From an uncultured Flavobacteriaceae bacterium (GTDB lineage Bacteria > Bacteroidota > Bacteroidia > Flavobacteriales > Flavobacteriaceae), in contig CANMSB010000007.1 in assembly GCA_947500445.1 (NCBI GenBank), forward strand, positions 1 to 64,000: 64,000 nt of DNA. Direction: 5' to 3'. Position numbers and translations under genes: made by a program. The stretch's first letter is position 1, and each line of letters begins with the position of its first letter. The notes under the pieces were generated by a model, which did no database searches, was not told the origin of the DNA, and was given only the letters and a program-made list of their open reading frames with translations. Shown piece by piece: positions 8,098 through 16,223 of this stretch.

Positions 8098-8463
8098 CTA
8101 CTCGTTCATATCATCCTCGAACTTGATGTCCGCCATGGTACGGTTCAACCGCTCGGAAAAAGGATTGTACTTTAGATCGATCAATAGTTTTTGACGACGG
8201 CGTTCGGAAATATCCAAGGTATCGATCACGCTCTTTCGAAGCTCGATTTCCGCAATACGGTCCAATCGCTTTTGTTGTCGTTCCGTTGCGGTCAGCGAAA
8301 TATCCGGTGCAAACTTTTCCATAATGGTATGGCGTTGCACCTCTTTAGTAGCTCTATTCTCTTTGGTACTCTCGGTAGTTTGGGCAATAGCATTTCCAAT
8401 ACCTAAAAACAAAAGGCATACGGAAAAAGCCCAGAAATGGTTCTTTTTCATTTTGGTTTTCAT
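8098..8463 (-). CDS. Exported protein, paralogue of 8592-8927
   Basis: This 121-aa protein has a signal peptide ending at GNAIAQ. The remainder is charged and helical. The C-terminal ~45 residues (DTLDISERRRQKLLIDL, then a SERLNRTMADIKFEDD ending) align with the C-terminus of the next upstream gene product, so the two are tandem paralogues. The start is set at MKTKMKKN, just after a purine-rich GGGAGAAA stretch. The function is unknown; a periplasmic role is inferred. Confidence 0.7.
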   Translation of the reverse strand: MKTKMKKNHFWAFSVCLLFLGIGNAIAQTTESTKENRATKEVQRHTIMEKFAPDISLTATERQQKRLDRIAEIELRKSVIDTLDISERRRQKLLIDLKYNPFSERLNRTMADIKFEDDMNE

Positions 8464-8591
8464 AACGTTTCTCCCTTTAAAGATACGCATTTTGCAAAAT
8501 CGGCCACAAGCTGGCATTCAATTCGTTCGTTTATCGATACAATTGGAGCATTCATCGATAAAAGAAACGGTTCTTCGATGTTCGCAACCTC

Positions 8592-8927
8592 TTAATCGAC
8601 GATTTCATCCTCGAACTTCGTTTCGGTAAGTAGGAGCTCTAGTCGGTCCGTAAGTCCATTTTTGTAAAGATCTTTCAACAAACGTTTCCGCTTTAGGTCC
8701 GAAATGTCCATCGTATCCAACAGCTCTCGCGTACGACGCAAACGCTCCCGTTTGGCGGCCATGGAAGTCATGTAGGTAGGTTCAAACTTGAACAGGGAGG
8801 GGCCGTCATCCTCTTCCTTGTCTATTTTTTGAATCTCCTTGTTGTCGGTATTGTTTTGCTGCGAATTGGCATTGGCGCCGGCCATCAAGAAAATAAACGG
8901 TAACAGCAAATAGGGTAATTTTTTCAT
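8592..8927 (-). CDS. Exported protein, paralogue of 8098-8463
   Basis: This 111-aa protein begins MKKLPYLLLPFIFLMAGANA, a signal peptide. The mature part ends DISDLKRKRLLKDLYKNGLT...KFEDE, matching the C-terminus of the neighbouring gene product in the order of Leu, Arg/Lys and acidic positions. It is on the same strand, about 130 bases upstream. The pair probably arose by duplication. The function is unknown. Confidence 0.7.
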   Translation of the reverse strand: MKKLPYLLLPFIFLMAGANANSQQNNTDNKEIQKIDKEEDDGPSLFKFEPTYMTSMAAKRERLRRTRELLDTMDISDLKRKRLLKDLYKNGLTDRLELLLTETKFEDEIVD

Positions 8928-9102
8928 TTTTTTCGGGCTTGTGTCTCGCCGCCAAAGTAAAAAAAATCTGCAGTAAACCACATCCATTGAACGGATATCT
9001 TATCGTTCCCCTAGATTTTTAACACTTTTGCCACCCTGCTCTAGCCCTTTTTCACGGCTATTCTGGCAGAATCAATATCTTTGGTCTACATGCTACACCG
9101 TC

Positions 9103-9132
9103 TTATACCATTTTAACTTTGAAATGGTATAA
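9103..9132. repeat. Dispersed palindrome, full copy
   Basis: The arms TTATACCATTT and AAATGGTATAA are exact reverse complements of 11 bases around the 8-base loop TAACTTTG. An almost identical copy is at 17592, and related copies are at 30067, 52111 and 53822. It lies just upstream of the YceI gene and downstream of the divergent exported-protein gene. Confidence 0.75.
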
Positions 9133-9164
9133 ACCGGGTTTAGCAGCGATATTAAATACATTCC

Positions 9165-9674
9165 ATGAAAAAAATTGTAATCCTATTGCTCGTTGTCGTA
9201 TTTCATAAGGTATTGCCGGCACAAAACACCAACCTGATCAAAGACGCGAAGATTACCTTTAGCTTTTTATCCAACGAAGTCGATGGCAGTGTATCGGGCT
9301 TTAGCTCTTCTTCGGTAATCGATTTGAAGGAACCGGGCAATACGGTACTGAAGGGTTCGGTAGCCACCGAAACCCTGAAAACCGGAAATTTTTTAAGGGA
9401 TTGGAGCCTAAAGGGCGGAAAGTATTTTGATACGGAAACCTACCCAAAAATCTCGTTCCAGAGTACCTCGGTCGAAGCGACCGATAGCGGATTTGATGTG
9501 GAAGGAAAGCTTACCATCAAAAAAACGACGCTGCCCATTCGCATAAGCTTTATAAAAACAGGGACCAATCTGACCGGTAAGACTACGATAAACGCCTACG
9601 ATTACGGGATAAAAGTAAAGAAGAGAAAAGAGGATAACCTAGTTGCGGTCCAATTCGTTTTTAACTTGAAATAA
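9165..9674 (+). CDS. YceI family periplasmic protein
   Basis: This 169-aa protein has a signal peptide (MKKIVILLLVVVFHKVLPAQ). The mature part is a YceI-type (PF04264) lipid-binding beta-barrel, with blocks IKDAKITFSFLSNEVDGSVSG, NFLRDWSLKGGKYFDTETYP and the ending TINAYDYGIKVKKR. YceI proteins bind polyisoprenoid or fatty-acid-like ligands in other bacteria. The stop is followed closely by a small palindrome that may act as a terminator. The gene stands alone. Confidence 0.9.
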   Translation: MKKIVILLLVVVFHKVLPAQNTNLIKDAKITFSFLSNEVDGSVSGFSSSSVIDLKEPGNTVLKGSVATETLKTGNFLRDWSLKGGKYFDTETYPKISFQSTSVEATDSGFDVEGKLTIKKTTLPIRISFIKTGTNLTGKTTINAYDYGIKVKKRKEDNLVAVQFVFNLK

Positions 9675-10002
9675 TCAATGAAAATACCAAATGGTATTAT
9701 CATTGTTTTCCAAGGAATTACAGGCCTTTAAGCCACTTTCAGAGCGATCCAATTGCCAAGCTTATCCGAGCATACCCTGTTTTCCAAATATCATTCCGGA
9801 ATTTTGCTCAAACGACATTGGAAAATTATTTTCCCTTGCCATGGCACATAGGCCCGAACGCGCCAATAGTGGTTCCCTATCCATATCATACCGATGAAAT
9901 GCCAATTTTTCCGGCCAAAAGGAAATGGGCACTAGTTTTCGTGCAGGGCCTAGTATCGAATAGCGACAAGATGATTACCTTCGCACTTTAAAAGTTGCCA
10001 TT
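9675..10002. other. Non-coding interval between the YceI and TerC genes
   Basis: 328 bases contain a small palindrome AATACCAAATGGTATT (9684-9699; a shortened relative of the dispersed palindrome) right after the YceI stop codon. A possible -7 element TACCTTCG is near 9977, upstream of the TerC-family gene. A short reading frame at 9691-9897 has no supporting features. Confidence 0.5.
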
Positions 10003-10950
10003 ATGTGGGTTTGGACCTTATTTATTGTATTGATATTGGTTTTTTTAGCGCTCGACCTTGGAGTCTTTAACAAGGAAGCTCATGTGGTAAAAACCAAGGA
10101 AGCCAGTATTTGGACGGCCGTTTGGGTGACCATAGCCCTCAGCTTCAGTGGGGTCATCTATTGGTTATTTTCCCAGGGCATCGTAGCCAACCCGACCGGA
10201 CTTACCCCCGACAACGCCGTGCTCAAGTATGTAACGGGCTATTTGATCGAACTTTCCCTGAGCATCGACAACGTATTTGTAATCGCGGTCATTTTTTCAT
10301 CGTTTAAAATTCCGGCCCTCTACCAGCATCGGGTGTTGTTCTGGGGTATTTTAGGGGCGATCGTCTTTCGAGGACTTACCATTTTGTTCGGGGTGGCCTT
10401 GATCAATAAATTTGATTGGATTATCTATGTTTTCGGCGTGTTTTTACTATGGACCGCCTTTAAAATGCTAAAGGGCGAAGATGACGATTTCGATCCCAAA
10501 AAATCCTTTGTCTTCCGGCAGGTGAAAAAAGTATATCCCATTACCGGTACCATTCAAGGAAACAAGTTTTTTGTCAAAAAAATGGGCATTAAGGCCGCTA
10601 CGCCCCTATTTGTAGCTTTGGTGATCATTGAATTGACCGATATCCTTTTCGCCTTGGACAGCATTCCGGCCATCTTGGCTATTACCGCCGACCCCTTTAT
10701 CGTTTTCAGTTCCAACATCCTGGCCATTTTAGGGCTACGCTCCATGTATTTCTTGGTTTCCCGTATGTTGGAGAAGTTTCGGTACATCAACTACAGCTTG
10801 GTCATCATTTTGGCGTTCGTAGGGTTGAAAATGTTGTTCTCACATCACATTGCCTTGCCCGAATGGCTATCGTTGGCCGTAATTTCGGTGGCCTTGATCG
10901 GCGGTATCGTAGCATCGGTGGCCATCAAGGAAAACGATGCCGAACAATAA
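10003..10950 (+). CDS. TerC/Alx family metal-homeostasis membrane protein (long type)
   Basis: This 315-aa inner-membrane protein has about nine hydrophobic segments. It belongs to the Alx branch of TerC, with the paired signatures ELSLSIDNVFVIAVIF (near residue 90) and ELTDILFALDSIPAILAIT (near 215), and a cytosolic loop GEDDDFDPKKSF between. The family is associated with manganese export and pH or redox response. In some bacteria alx is under a manganese or pH riboswitch, but no such element was recognised here. It is convergent with a minus-strand gene just four bases past its stop. Confidence 0.9.
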   Translation: MWVWTLFIVLILVFLALDLGVFNKEAHVVKTKEASIWTAVWVTIALSFSGVIYWLFSQGIVANPTGLTPDNAVLKYVTGYLIELSLSIDNVFVIAVIFSSFKIPALYQHRVLFWGILGAIVFRGLTILFGVALINKFDWIIYVFGVFLLWTAFKMLKGEDDDFDPKKSFVFRQVKKVYPITGTIQGNKFFVKKMGIKAATPLFVALVIIELTDILFALDSIPAILAITADPFIVFSSNILAILGLRSMYFLVSRMLEKFRYINYSLVIILAFVGLKMLFSHHIALPEWLSLAVISVALIGGIVASVAIKENDAEQ

Positions 10951-10954
10951 CGGT

Positions 10955-11401
10955 TTACGCCTCCTTTTTGTTTGAAAAGACGATACCATAAATTTTGGCC
11001 GCCGCCCAGTTGCCCATGGGAAAATAGAGGGCAAAAAACAGTGCCATTCCCAAACTAAAATTTCGGATGCCAAAAAACTGATCGAGAAGATTGTTAGGAT
11101 AGGCATAGGACGATTGCAGCGCATAGCCCCCGAACTCCAGAAGGCCCATAGCGATAAGCCCATACGCATATTGTGCGTGAAAAGGGAGCTTTCGCAACAA
11201 CAGTGAGATCGGGATCATGTATAACAGGTATACCGTAATAACCTGCCACCAATAGGTAAATCGGGCAATTTCGACCTGGGTACCGAACCAATCCATGCCC
11301 ATGCCCCATAAAAAGTACAGTACCGCATAAACCAGCACCAACCTTTTGTCCACTTGTAGCTGTGATTTCGCCCAACGAAAAAACTCTTGCATCGTATCCA
11401 T
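10955..11401 (-). CDS. Hypothetical membrane protein of the polyketide cluster
   Basis: This 148-aa protein has four probable transmembrane helices (near residues 20-40, 50-70, 80-100 and 115-140). I do not recognise its family. It is the last minus-strand gene of the polyketide cluster, 48 bases after the acyl carrier protein gene. Possible roles are product export or a membrane assembly partner; neither is shown by the sequence. An in-frame Met three codons in is an alternative start. Confidence 0.55.
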   Translation of the reverse strand: MDTMQEFFRWAKSQLQVDKRLVLVYAVLYFLWGMGMDWFGTQVEIARFTYWWQVITVYLLYMIPISLLLRKLPFHAQYAYGLIAMGLLEFGGYALQSSYAYPNNLLDQFFGIRNFSLGMALFFALYFPMGNWAAAKIYGIVFSNKKEA

Positions 11402-11449
11402 AATTTACTGCCGCCTTGTTTAGGGCGGCAATGTTGCATTTTTCCCTCC

Positions 11450-11701
11450 TTATTTGGAGCTGATTTTTCTATCGATAATCCCCAAGGCATCGGAGACCGT
11501 CTGCATCTGGTCCATATCCTCGTTTTCAAGGGTGATGTCAAAAGCATCCTCCACATCGAGCACGATATCCACCAAATTGGCCGAATTGATGTTCAGTTCG
11601 TCTATAAAATGACTGGAGTCGGTAATACGGTCCACCGCAACATCTTCGGGGAGGTATACCGCAATAATTTTTTTCAAGATAGCGTATCGTTCTGTGGACA
11701 T
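11450..11701 (-). CDS. Acyl carrier protein of the polyketide cluster
   Basis: This 83-aa protein has the acyl carrier fold: a four-helix core with the attachment block ELNINSANLVDIVLDVEDAF, where the Ser of NSA (near residue 40) would carry phosphopantetheine. The usual DSL motif is NSA here, a common variant in secondary-metabolism ACPs. A terminator-like hairpin lies between this gene and the ketosynthase gene upstream, so it may be expressed separately or by readthrough. It likely holds acyl chains for the ketosynthase, dehydratase and reductase of the cluster. Confidence 0.85.
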   Translation of the reverse strand: MSTERYAILKKIIAVYLPEDVAVDRITDSSHFIDELNINSANLVDIVLDVEDAFDITLENEDMDQMQTVSDALGIIDRKISSK

Positions 11702-11734
11702 GGTTTGGATGGAGTTTGGTTTCCTGACCAGAAT

Positions 11735-11763
11735 AAAAAAGCGCGTTCAAAAAGCGCCTTTTT
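11735..11763 (-). terminator. Terminator-like hairpin between ketosynthase and ACP genes
   Basis: On the minus strand a stem AAAAAGGCGC pairs with GCGCTTTTTT (one G bulge) across a short loop and is followed by a T-run. It lies directly after the ketosynthase stop. It would reduce transcription into the ACP gene unless read through. Confidence 0.45.
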
Positions 11764-11767
11764 AATA

Positions 11768-13042
11768 TCAGTCGTTAAAAGCCCTAAAAATAACACAAGC
11801 ATTTACATCTCCAAAACCAAAACTGGCCTTGATTACGGTTTTTGGTGCTACGGCCATGGTCCGCTGCGGTACTTTCTCGCGGGAAACCAAGGCCCCGATT
11901 TCGGGATGCAGGTCTTCCGAGTTACGGTTGCCGAACACTTTACCTTCGGAAAGTTGCAGCACAGCGGCGACACATTCGATACTTCCGGCCGCTGCCAAAC
12001 AATGCCCGACAAGACTCTTGAACGAATTGATAAAAGGAAAATCCGATCCGGAACGCCCTAAAGCGGTACACCAGTTGGCCACCTCAAAGGCATCTTTTCC
12101 AGTTGCGGTCAAATGGCCGTTAATGGCATCGATTTCGGATGCGAGCACGCCCGAAACCCGTAACGCACTGTCGATACAACGCACTACGGCTTCACCGTTG
12201 GGAGCGGTCATACTTCCCGTGCCCCGTTGACCACCACTATTTACCGTACCCCCAAGCACCTCTGCGTAAATATGGGCGCCCCGGGCCTTGGCGCTCTCCA
12301 GGGATTCCAGTACCAAGGCGCCCGCACCACTACCGGGCACAAAACCGGCCGCAGTGGCACTCATGGGCCTACTGGCCTCCATTGGACGATCGTTATACTT
12401 GCTGGGTAAAATGCGCATGCTATCGAACCCCGCCCAAATATAGGGTCCGCTATCACTACAACTGCCCACGAGCATTCGTTTGGCCTTTCCCGCGCGGATC
12501 CGATCATACCCCATCAATACCCCTTCGGTACCGGTAGTACAGGCCGAGGAATTGGTGGTCACCTGATTTCCGGAACCCAATATTCCACCCAAATAAGCGC
12601 TGATACCACTGGCCATAACCTGCATTACGGCCGTACTGCCCAAACGGCGAACGTTGCCCTGATCAATGGCCAGTATGGATTCGCGGAACTTATCGGCGCC
12701 AAGGATACCCGTACCGAAGATGATACCGCTATCCCAATCTGGGCGTTCCTTTTCGGCCATCGGCAGTCCGGCATCCTTCCAGGCATCGGTTCCCGCAATT
12801 GCACCGTAAACCAGGCCGCTGGCATTCATTCCCCGCAATTGCAAAGGGCTAAAATACCGATTCAAATGGCTCTCGGTCACCTCGGGTTTTCCCGCAATCT
12901 GGCAAGAAAACCGTAAGCGGGCCAACTCGGGCCGAAAACGAATACCGGAAACACCATCGGTCATGGCCCCACAAAACGCCTTTAGTCCGATGCCGTTCGG
13001 CGCGCATATCCCTAAGCCCGTAATGACCACCCTATTGTCCAT
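11768..13042 (-). CDS. Beta-ketoacyl-ACP synthase (FabF-like) of the polyketide cluster
   Basis: This 424-aa KAS II-type condensing enzyme extends acyl-ACP with malonyl units. The thiolase-like fold holds the expected triad: Cys168 in SSACTTG, His310 in NGHLTATG and His347 with Lys342 in FKSLVGHCLAAAG. The start codon overlaps the end of the FabZ-like gene by 11 bases. The catalytic set is complete, so it is a chain-elongating enzyme rather than a chain-length factor. It is divergent from housekeeping FabF in the surrounding motif and sits in a dedicated cluster. Confidence 0.88.
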   Translation of the reverse strand: MDNRVVITGLGICAPNGIGLKAFCGAMTDGVSGIRFRPELARLRFSCQIAGKPEVTESHLNRYFSPLQLRGMNASGLVYGAIAGTDAWKDAGLPMAEKERPDWDSGIIFGTGILGADKFRESILAIDQGNVRRLGSTAVMQVMASGISAYLGGILGSGNQVTTNSSACTTGTEGVLMGYDRIRAGKAKRMLVGSCSDSGPYIWAGFDSMRILPSKYNDRPMEASRPMSATAAGFVPGSGAGALVLESLESAKARGAHIYAEVLGGTVNSGGQRGTGSMTAPNGEAVVRCIDSALRVSGVLASEIDAINGHLTATGKDAFEVANWCTALGRSGSDFPFINSFKSLVGHCLAAAGSIECVAAVLQLSEGKVFGNRNSEDLHPEIGALVSREKVPQRTMAVAPKTVIKASFGFGDVNACVIFRAFND

Positions 13043-13484
13043 CCGCAGTCGTTTTGATCATTCCGGCAAGCGTACCCTTACACACCATAGTACCTTCTTC
13101 GTTGTACATGTTCACCTTACACTTCAATTTTTGAAAACGGAAGTATTGCTTTTCCGAAATTACGGTCACCCGCTCACCAGGATGCACCGTCGCCAAAAAC
13201 TCCATTTCCGCGCTGCTCATTCCCAATAGCAGGTCTTTTAAGCCGGTTTGTTGCCGTTGTAGCAGGTAAATTCCCAAACTGACCAATCCGATCTGTGCAC
13301 AGCATTCGGTCAAGAGCACGCCCGGTGTTACCGGATGCTCCTTAAAGTGCCCTTTATAAAAATCCGCATCCTTCAAAAAGGTATAAGAGCCCTTTGCACC
13401 ATTATCATCGATATGTTCCAACGCATCCACGAACAAAAACGGAGGGGCATAGGGCAACGCTTCCAAAACCGATCGGTATTTCAT
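13032..13484 (-). CDS. FabZ-like 3-hydroxyacyl-ACP dehydratase
   Basis: This 150-aa hot-dog-fold protein has the FabZ active-site block GHFKEHPVTPGVLLTE with catalytic His46 and Glu60. It would dehydrate 3-hydroxyacyl-ACP. It is 65 bases after the reductase gene and overlaps the ketosynthase start by 11 bases, so the two are translationally coupled. Compared with housekeeping FabZ, GHFP is replaced by GHFK, a common variant in secondary-metabolism dehydratases. Confidence 0.85.
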   Translation of the reverse strand: MKYRSVLEALPYAPPFLFVDALEHIDDNGAKGSYTFLKDADFYKGHFKEHPVTPGVLLTECCAQIGLVSLGIYLLQRQQTGLKDLLLGMSSAEMEFLATVHPGERVTVISEKQYFRFQKLKCKVNMYNEEGTMVCKGTLAGMIKTTADGQ

Positions 13485-13549
13485 ATTATACTAAGGTTGA
13501 TTACGACCGGTCCAAAGCCGTAAAATTACTACAATCATCAAAAAACGGA

Positions 13550-14365
13550 CTATCGCAAACTCTCCCCACCATCGACCGTGATTACCGTTCCCGTAATCCA
13601 TTGCGCCTCCTTTGTAGTCAACAAATAGGCAACATTGGCGACATCTTCCGGTACCGTCAAACGCTTATTGGGGTTGCGCAACAATGCATTTTCCTTTAAG
13701 GTCTCATGCCCGGGAATACGTTCAAAGGAGGGCGTAAGCGTTACCCCTGCCTGAATGCAATTGGCCTTGATACCCACGGGCGCAAATTCCAAAGCGATGT
13801 TACGGGTAATGGCCTCAAGGGCGGCCTTTGCCGCCGAAACGGCCGCATAATTGGCCCAAGCCTTGGTATTGCCCTCACTGGTATACGAAATGACCCGGGC
13901 ATCCTCGGCAAAAAGGCCGTGGTCATAGAGGGCCTTGGTCCATTCGAACAAGCTACTTGCCATAGCCGCTATGGTGAGTCCAAAATCCTGTCCGTTCAAT
14001 TCCGTTTTTTCCGGCGATCGCATGGGTTTTAGGTTTCCTTTCGCCAAACTGTGCACCAACACGTCGATACGGGCTCCATCCTCCAGAACTTCCTTTATCC
14101 GATGTATTATTTCGCTTCTATTTTCTTGCTTCAAGGCGTCCATATTGAACAAATGAACCCTATTCCCACTTAAAGTAATTTCTTTAAAAGCATCATTAAT
14201 TTGCTCCAAATCAGTTCTTCTATCGCGATGTATGATGAAAACCGAAAAACCTTCTTGCAACAGTTTTTTGGCAGTAGCAAAACCTAGCCCACTACTCCCT
14301 CCCAATATGATGGCCGTCCGTTTTGTGGACGCTTTCTTATTCATATTTTCAACTCTTGTCGCCAT
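13550..14365 (-). CDS. SDR oxidoreductase, FabL-like enoyl-ACP reductase
   Basis: This 271-aa short-chain dehydrogenase has the nucleotide-binding GGSSGLG near residue 22. The active site has Tyr173 and Lys180 separated by six residues (YAAVSAAK), the Y-x6-K arrangement of the FabI/FabL enoyl reductases rather than the Y-x3-K of FabG. The following text AALEAITRNIALEFAPVGIKAN resembles FabL. I infer reduction of an enoyl-ACP intermediate. A second start at MNKKAS (14344) is plausible. It sits between the polyketide synthase and the dehydratase genes. Confidence 0.78.
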   Translation of the reverse strand: MATRVENMNKKASTKRTAIILGGSSGLGFATAKKLLQEGFSVFIIHRDRRTDLEQINDAFKEITLSGNRVHLFNMDALKQENRSEIIHRIKEVLEDGARIDVLVHSLAKGNLKPMRSPEKTELNGQDFGLTIAAMASSLFEWTKALYDHGLFAEDARVISYTSEGNTKAWANYAAVSAAKAALEAITRNIALEFAPVGIKANCIQAGVTLTPSFERIPGHETLKENALLRNPNKRLTVPEDVANVAYLLTTKEAQWITGTVITVDGGESLR

Positions 14366-14445
14366 ACTTGAATTATTTTTTTAGCCTTGGTACAATAGGA
14401 CTTCCACAGTTGATGTTGCCACAAATCGTTTCATCCCAATTTGCG

Positions 14446-15501
14446 TTACCACTCCAAAAGGATACGTTGGGCCGAAAAACCGGGGCCAAAGCTGAGCATC
14501 AGGCCTTTTTCCCCGGGTTTGGGGTGTTTTTCCATAAAACGTTCCAACACGTACAACACCGTAGCACTGCTCATATTCCCATAACGGCGCAACACCTCCT
14601 TGGTATCATCGATGTTTTTTCCCAGTTCCCCGAAAAGCCCTTCTACCGTCTGAACGATTTTTTTTCCTCCCGGGTGAAAAATGAGATGCTCGATATTGTT
14701 GATATCGGTTCCGTATTTTTCCAGAAAGGGATGTACAATATTCGGAAAATGATCGGATATCGCCTGGGGCACACCGGGGTCCAATATCATTTGCAGTCCC
14801 GAGTCGGTCAGGTCAAAACCCATCAAATGCGTGGTGTCGGTAAAGTGGTACATTTCGCTACCGCACATCCTTGGCCCTTCTGCCGCTTCCTCGGACGACA
14901 AGAGCACACAGGCGGCGCCATCACCAAAAATGGCGGCACTCACCATATTGGCCATCGAAAAATCGTTTAATTGAAAGGTTGCGGTCGGACTTTCCACGGC
15001 AACAACGGCAGCTCTTTTGCCCGGGTTGGCCTTTAAAAAATTTTGGGCGTAAAGCAATCCTGAAATTCCTGCCGCACAACCCATTTCGGTAACGGGGAGC
15101 CGCACCACATCCTGCCGCATGCCCAATGCATCGATGAGATAGGCGTCCAAGGACGGTATCATAATACCCGTACAACTTACGGTAATAATAAAATCCAGGG
15201 TATCGGCCGCCCATTCGGCTTTTTGCAATGCATTTTGAAGCACCCGGGTACCCAACGTTTTCACCTCCCGCACGTAGATGGCGTTTTTATCCTGAAAGGA
15301 AGTCACCGAAAAAACATCCTCGGGATCCATAATGCTATAGCGCTTGTCTACCGCGGCCCCTTGAAAAATCTTTAATACTTTACGCTGAAATCGTTTCTCC
15401 TGGCCTGCGAGCCAGAGTTCCACAAAAGGCAATATATCCTTGGTTTCCCTACTAAAGGGCGGTAATTGTTTTGCCACTTGGACAATACGGGTATCGTTCA
15501 T
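14446..15501 (-). CDS. Type III polyketide synthase (chalcone/stilbene synthase family)
   Basis: This 351-aa homodimer-type enzyme condenses an acyl starter with malonyl-CoA and cyclises the product. The catalytic triad is Cys142 (TEMGCAAGISG), His276 (FHPGGKK) and Asn309 (GNMSSATVL), all at expected spacing, so it should be active. The starter and ring type (phloroglucinol, resorcinol, pyrone or acyl versions) cannot be read from sequence. It overlaps the methyltransferase gene by four bases and precedes the FabL-like gene by 80 bases. The neighbours with methyltransferase and flavoprotein recall the srsABC phenolic-lipid operon of Streptomyces, which has the same three activities. Confidence 0.92.
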   Translation of the reverse strand: MNDTRIVQVAKQLPPFSRETKDILPFVELWLAGQEKRFQRKVLKIFQGAAVDKRYSIMDPEDVFSVTSFQDKNAIYVREVKTLGTRVLQNALQKAEWAADTLDFIITVSCTGIMIPSLDAYLIDALGMRQDVVRLPVTEMGCAAGISGLLYAQNFLKANPGKRAAVVAVESPTATFQLNDFSMANMVSAAIFGDGAACVLLSSEEAAEGPRMCGSEMYHFTDTTHLMGFDLTDSGLQMILDPGVPQAISDHFPNIVHPFLEKYGTDINNIEHLIFHPGGKKIVQTVEGLFGELGKNIDDTKEVLRRYGNMSSATVLYVLERFMEKHPKPGEKGLMLSFGPGFSAQRILLEW

Positions 15502-16223
15502 ATCGTTTTAGGTCGCTTGGGTTGCATAATCCATACATATCGGAATGCCCATTTCCACTTTATTTTATGATTCATTTGCGGTAGTGCCTTGGCAAAAGCC
15601 AACAGTTCCCGTTTTTTAAAGCCTTTCCGGATAGAAATGAGTCCATCAATTTTGGCGGTCGGTGTTCGAATGAAAAAAATACTGAATGCCTTGAACAAAT
15701 AAAAGGCCAAGGCGCTTCTATGCAGGTCGTTATTGACCACGGCGATGTCGGCCAAACGGGCGAATTGGGCCAGGAGCACCCTTAGGTCCCCATCGGTAAA
15801 ATGATGGGTCATCAAAGTGGTAACCAATATATCACATGTAAAGTCCGCTTCGGACAATTGCAATACATCTTGCTCGTGATACCGGATCTCTGGGAAGTCC
15901 TTGGACGCCTCCCTTGCCAGCTCCAAGGCATCCACACTGAGGTCCAAGCCCAAAAAATCGGCCATGACCCCCTTTTTACGGCACAACAGCGCCAGGGCCC
16001 GTAGCATGCTACCGTCCGCACAACCGACATCCACTATCGTGTATCGCTCCCTAGGGTTAGCGTCCAACAAACGATCGACGGCCGCAACGGTGATCTTGTT
16101 TCCGCCCAAAATACGGTTTACGTTGTTGATATCGTCCAAAACCGATTGCAGCGTTTCCGGAGTACCTTGAAAATTATCCATAATCTCCGGATCGGTACTT
16201 CTTGTTTTCAATCCTTTTAACAT
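15498..16223 (-). CDS. SAM-dependent methyltransferase of the polyketide cluster
   Basis: This 241-aa protein has a class I methyltransferase core with motif I VDVGCADGSML, followed by GLDLSVDALE and a motif IV-like TTLMTHHF. It likely methylates the ring or carboxylate of the polyketide; the substrate is inferred. A longer frame upstream exists, but the ATG at 16223 is preferred because it overlaps the end of the flavoprotein gene by seven bases, typical coupling. The C-terminus contains basic Lys-rich stretches. Confidence 0.85.
   Translation of the reverse strand: MLKGLKTRSTDPEIMDNFQGTPETLQSVLDDINNVNRILGGNKITVAAVDRLLDANPRERYTIVDVGCADGSMLRALALLCRKKGVMADFLGLDLSVDALELAREASKDFPEIRYHEQDVLQLSEADFTCDILVTTLMTHHFTDGDLRVLLAQFARLADIAVVNNDLHRSALAFYLFKAFSIFFIRTPTAKIDGLISIRKGFKKRELLAFAKALPQMNHKIKWKWAFRYVWIMQPKRPKTI

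Noticed and set aside
9691-9897. 68-aa plus-strand reading frame after the YceI gene
   Set aside because: It starts inside a palindrome, has no hydrophobic or motif pattern and no Bacteroidota promoter; likely chance.
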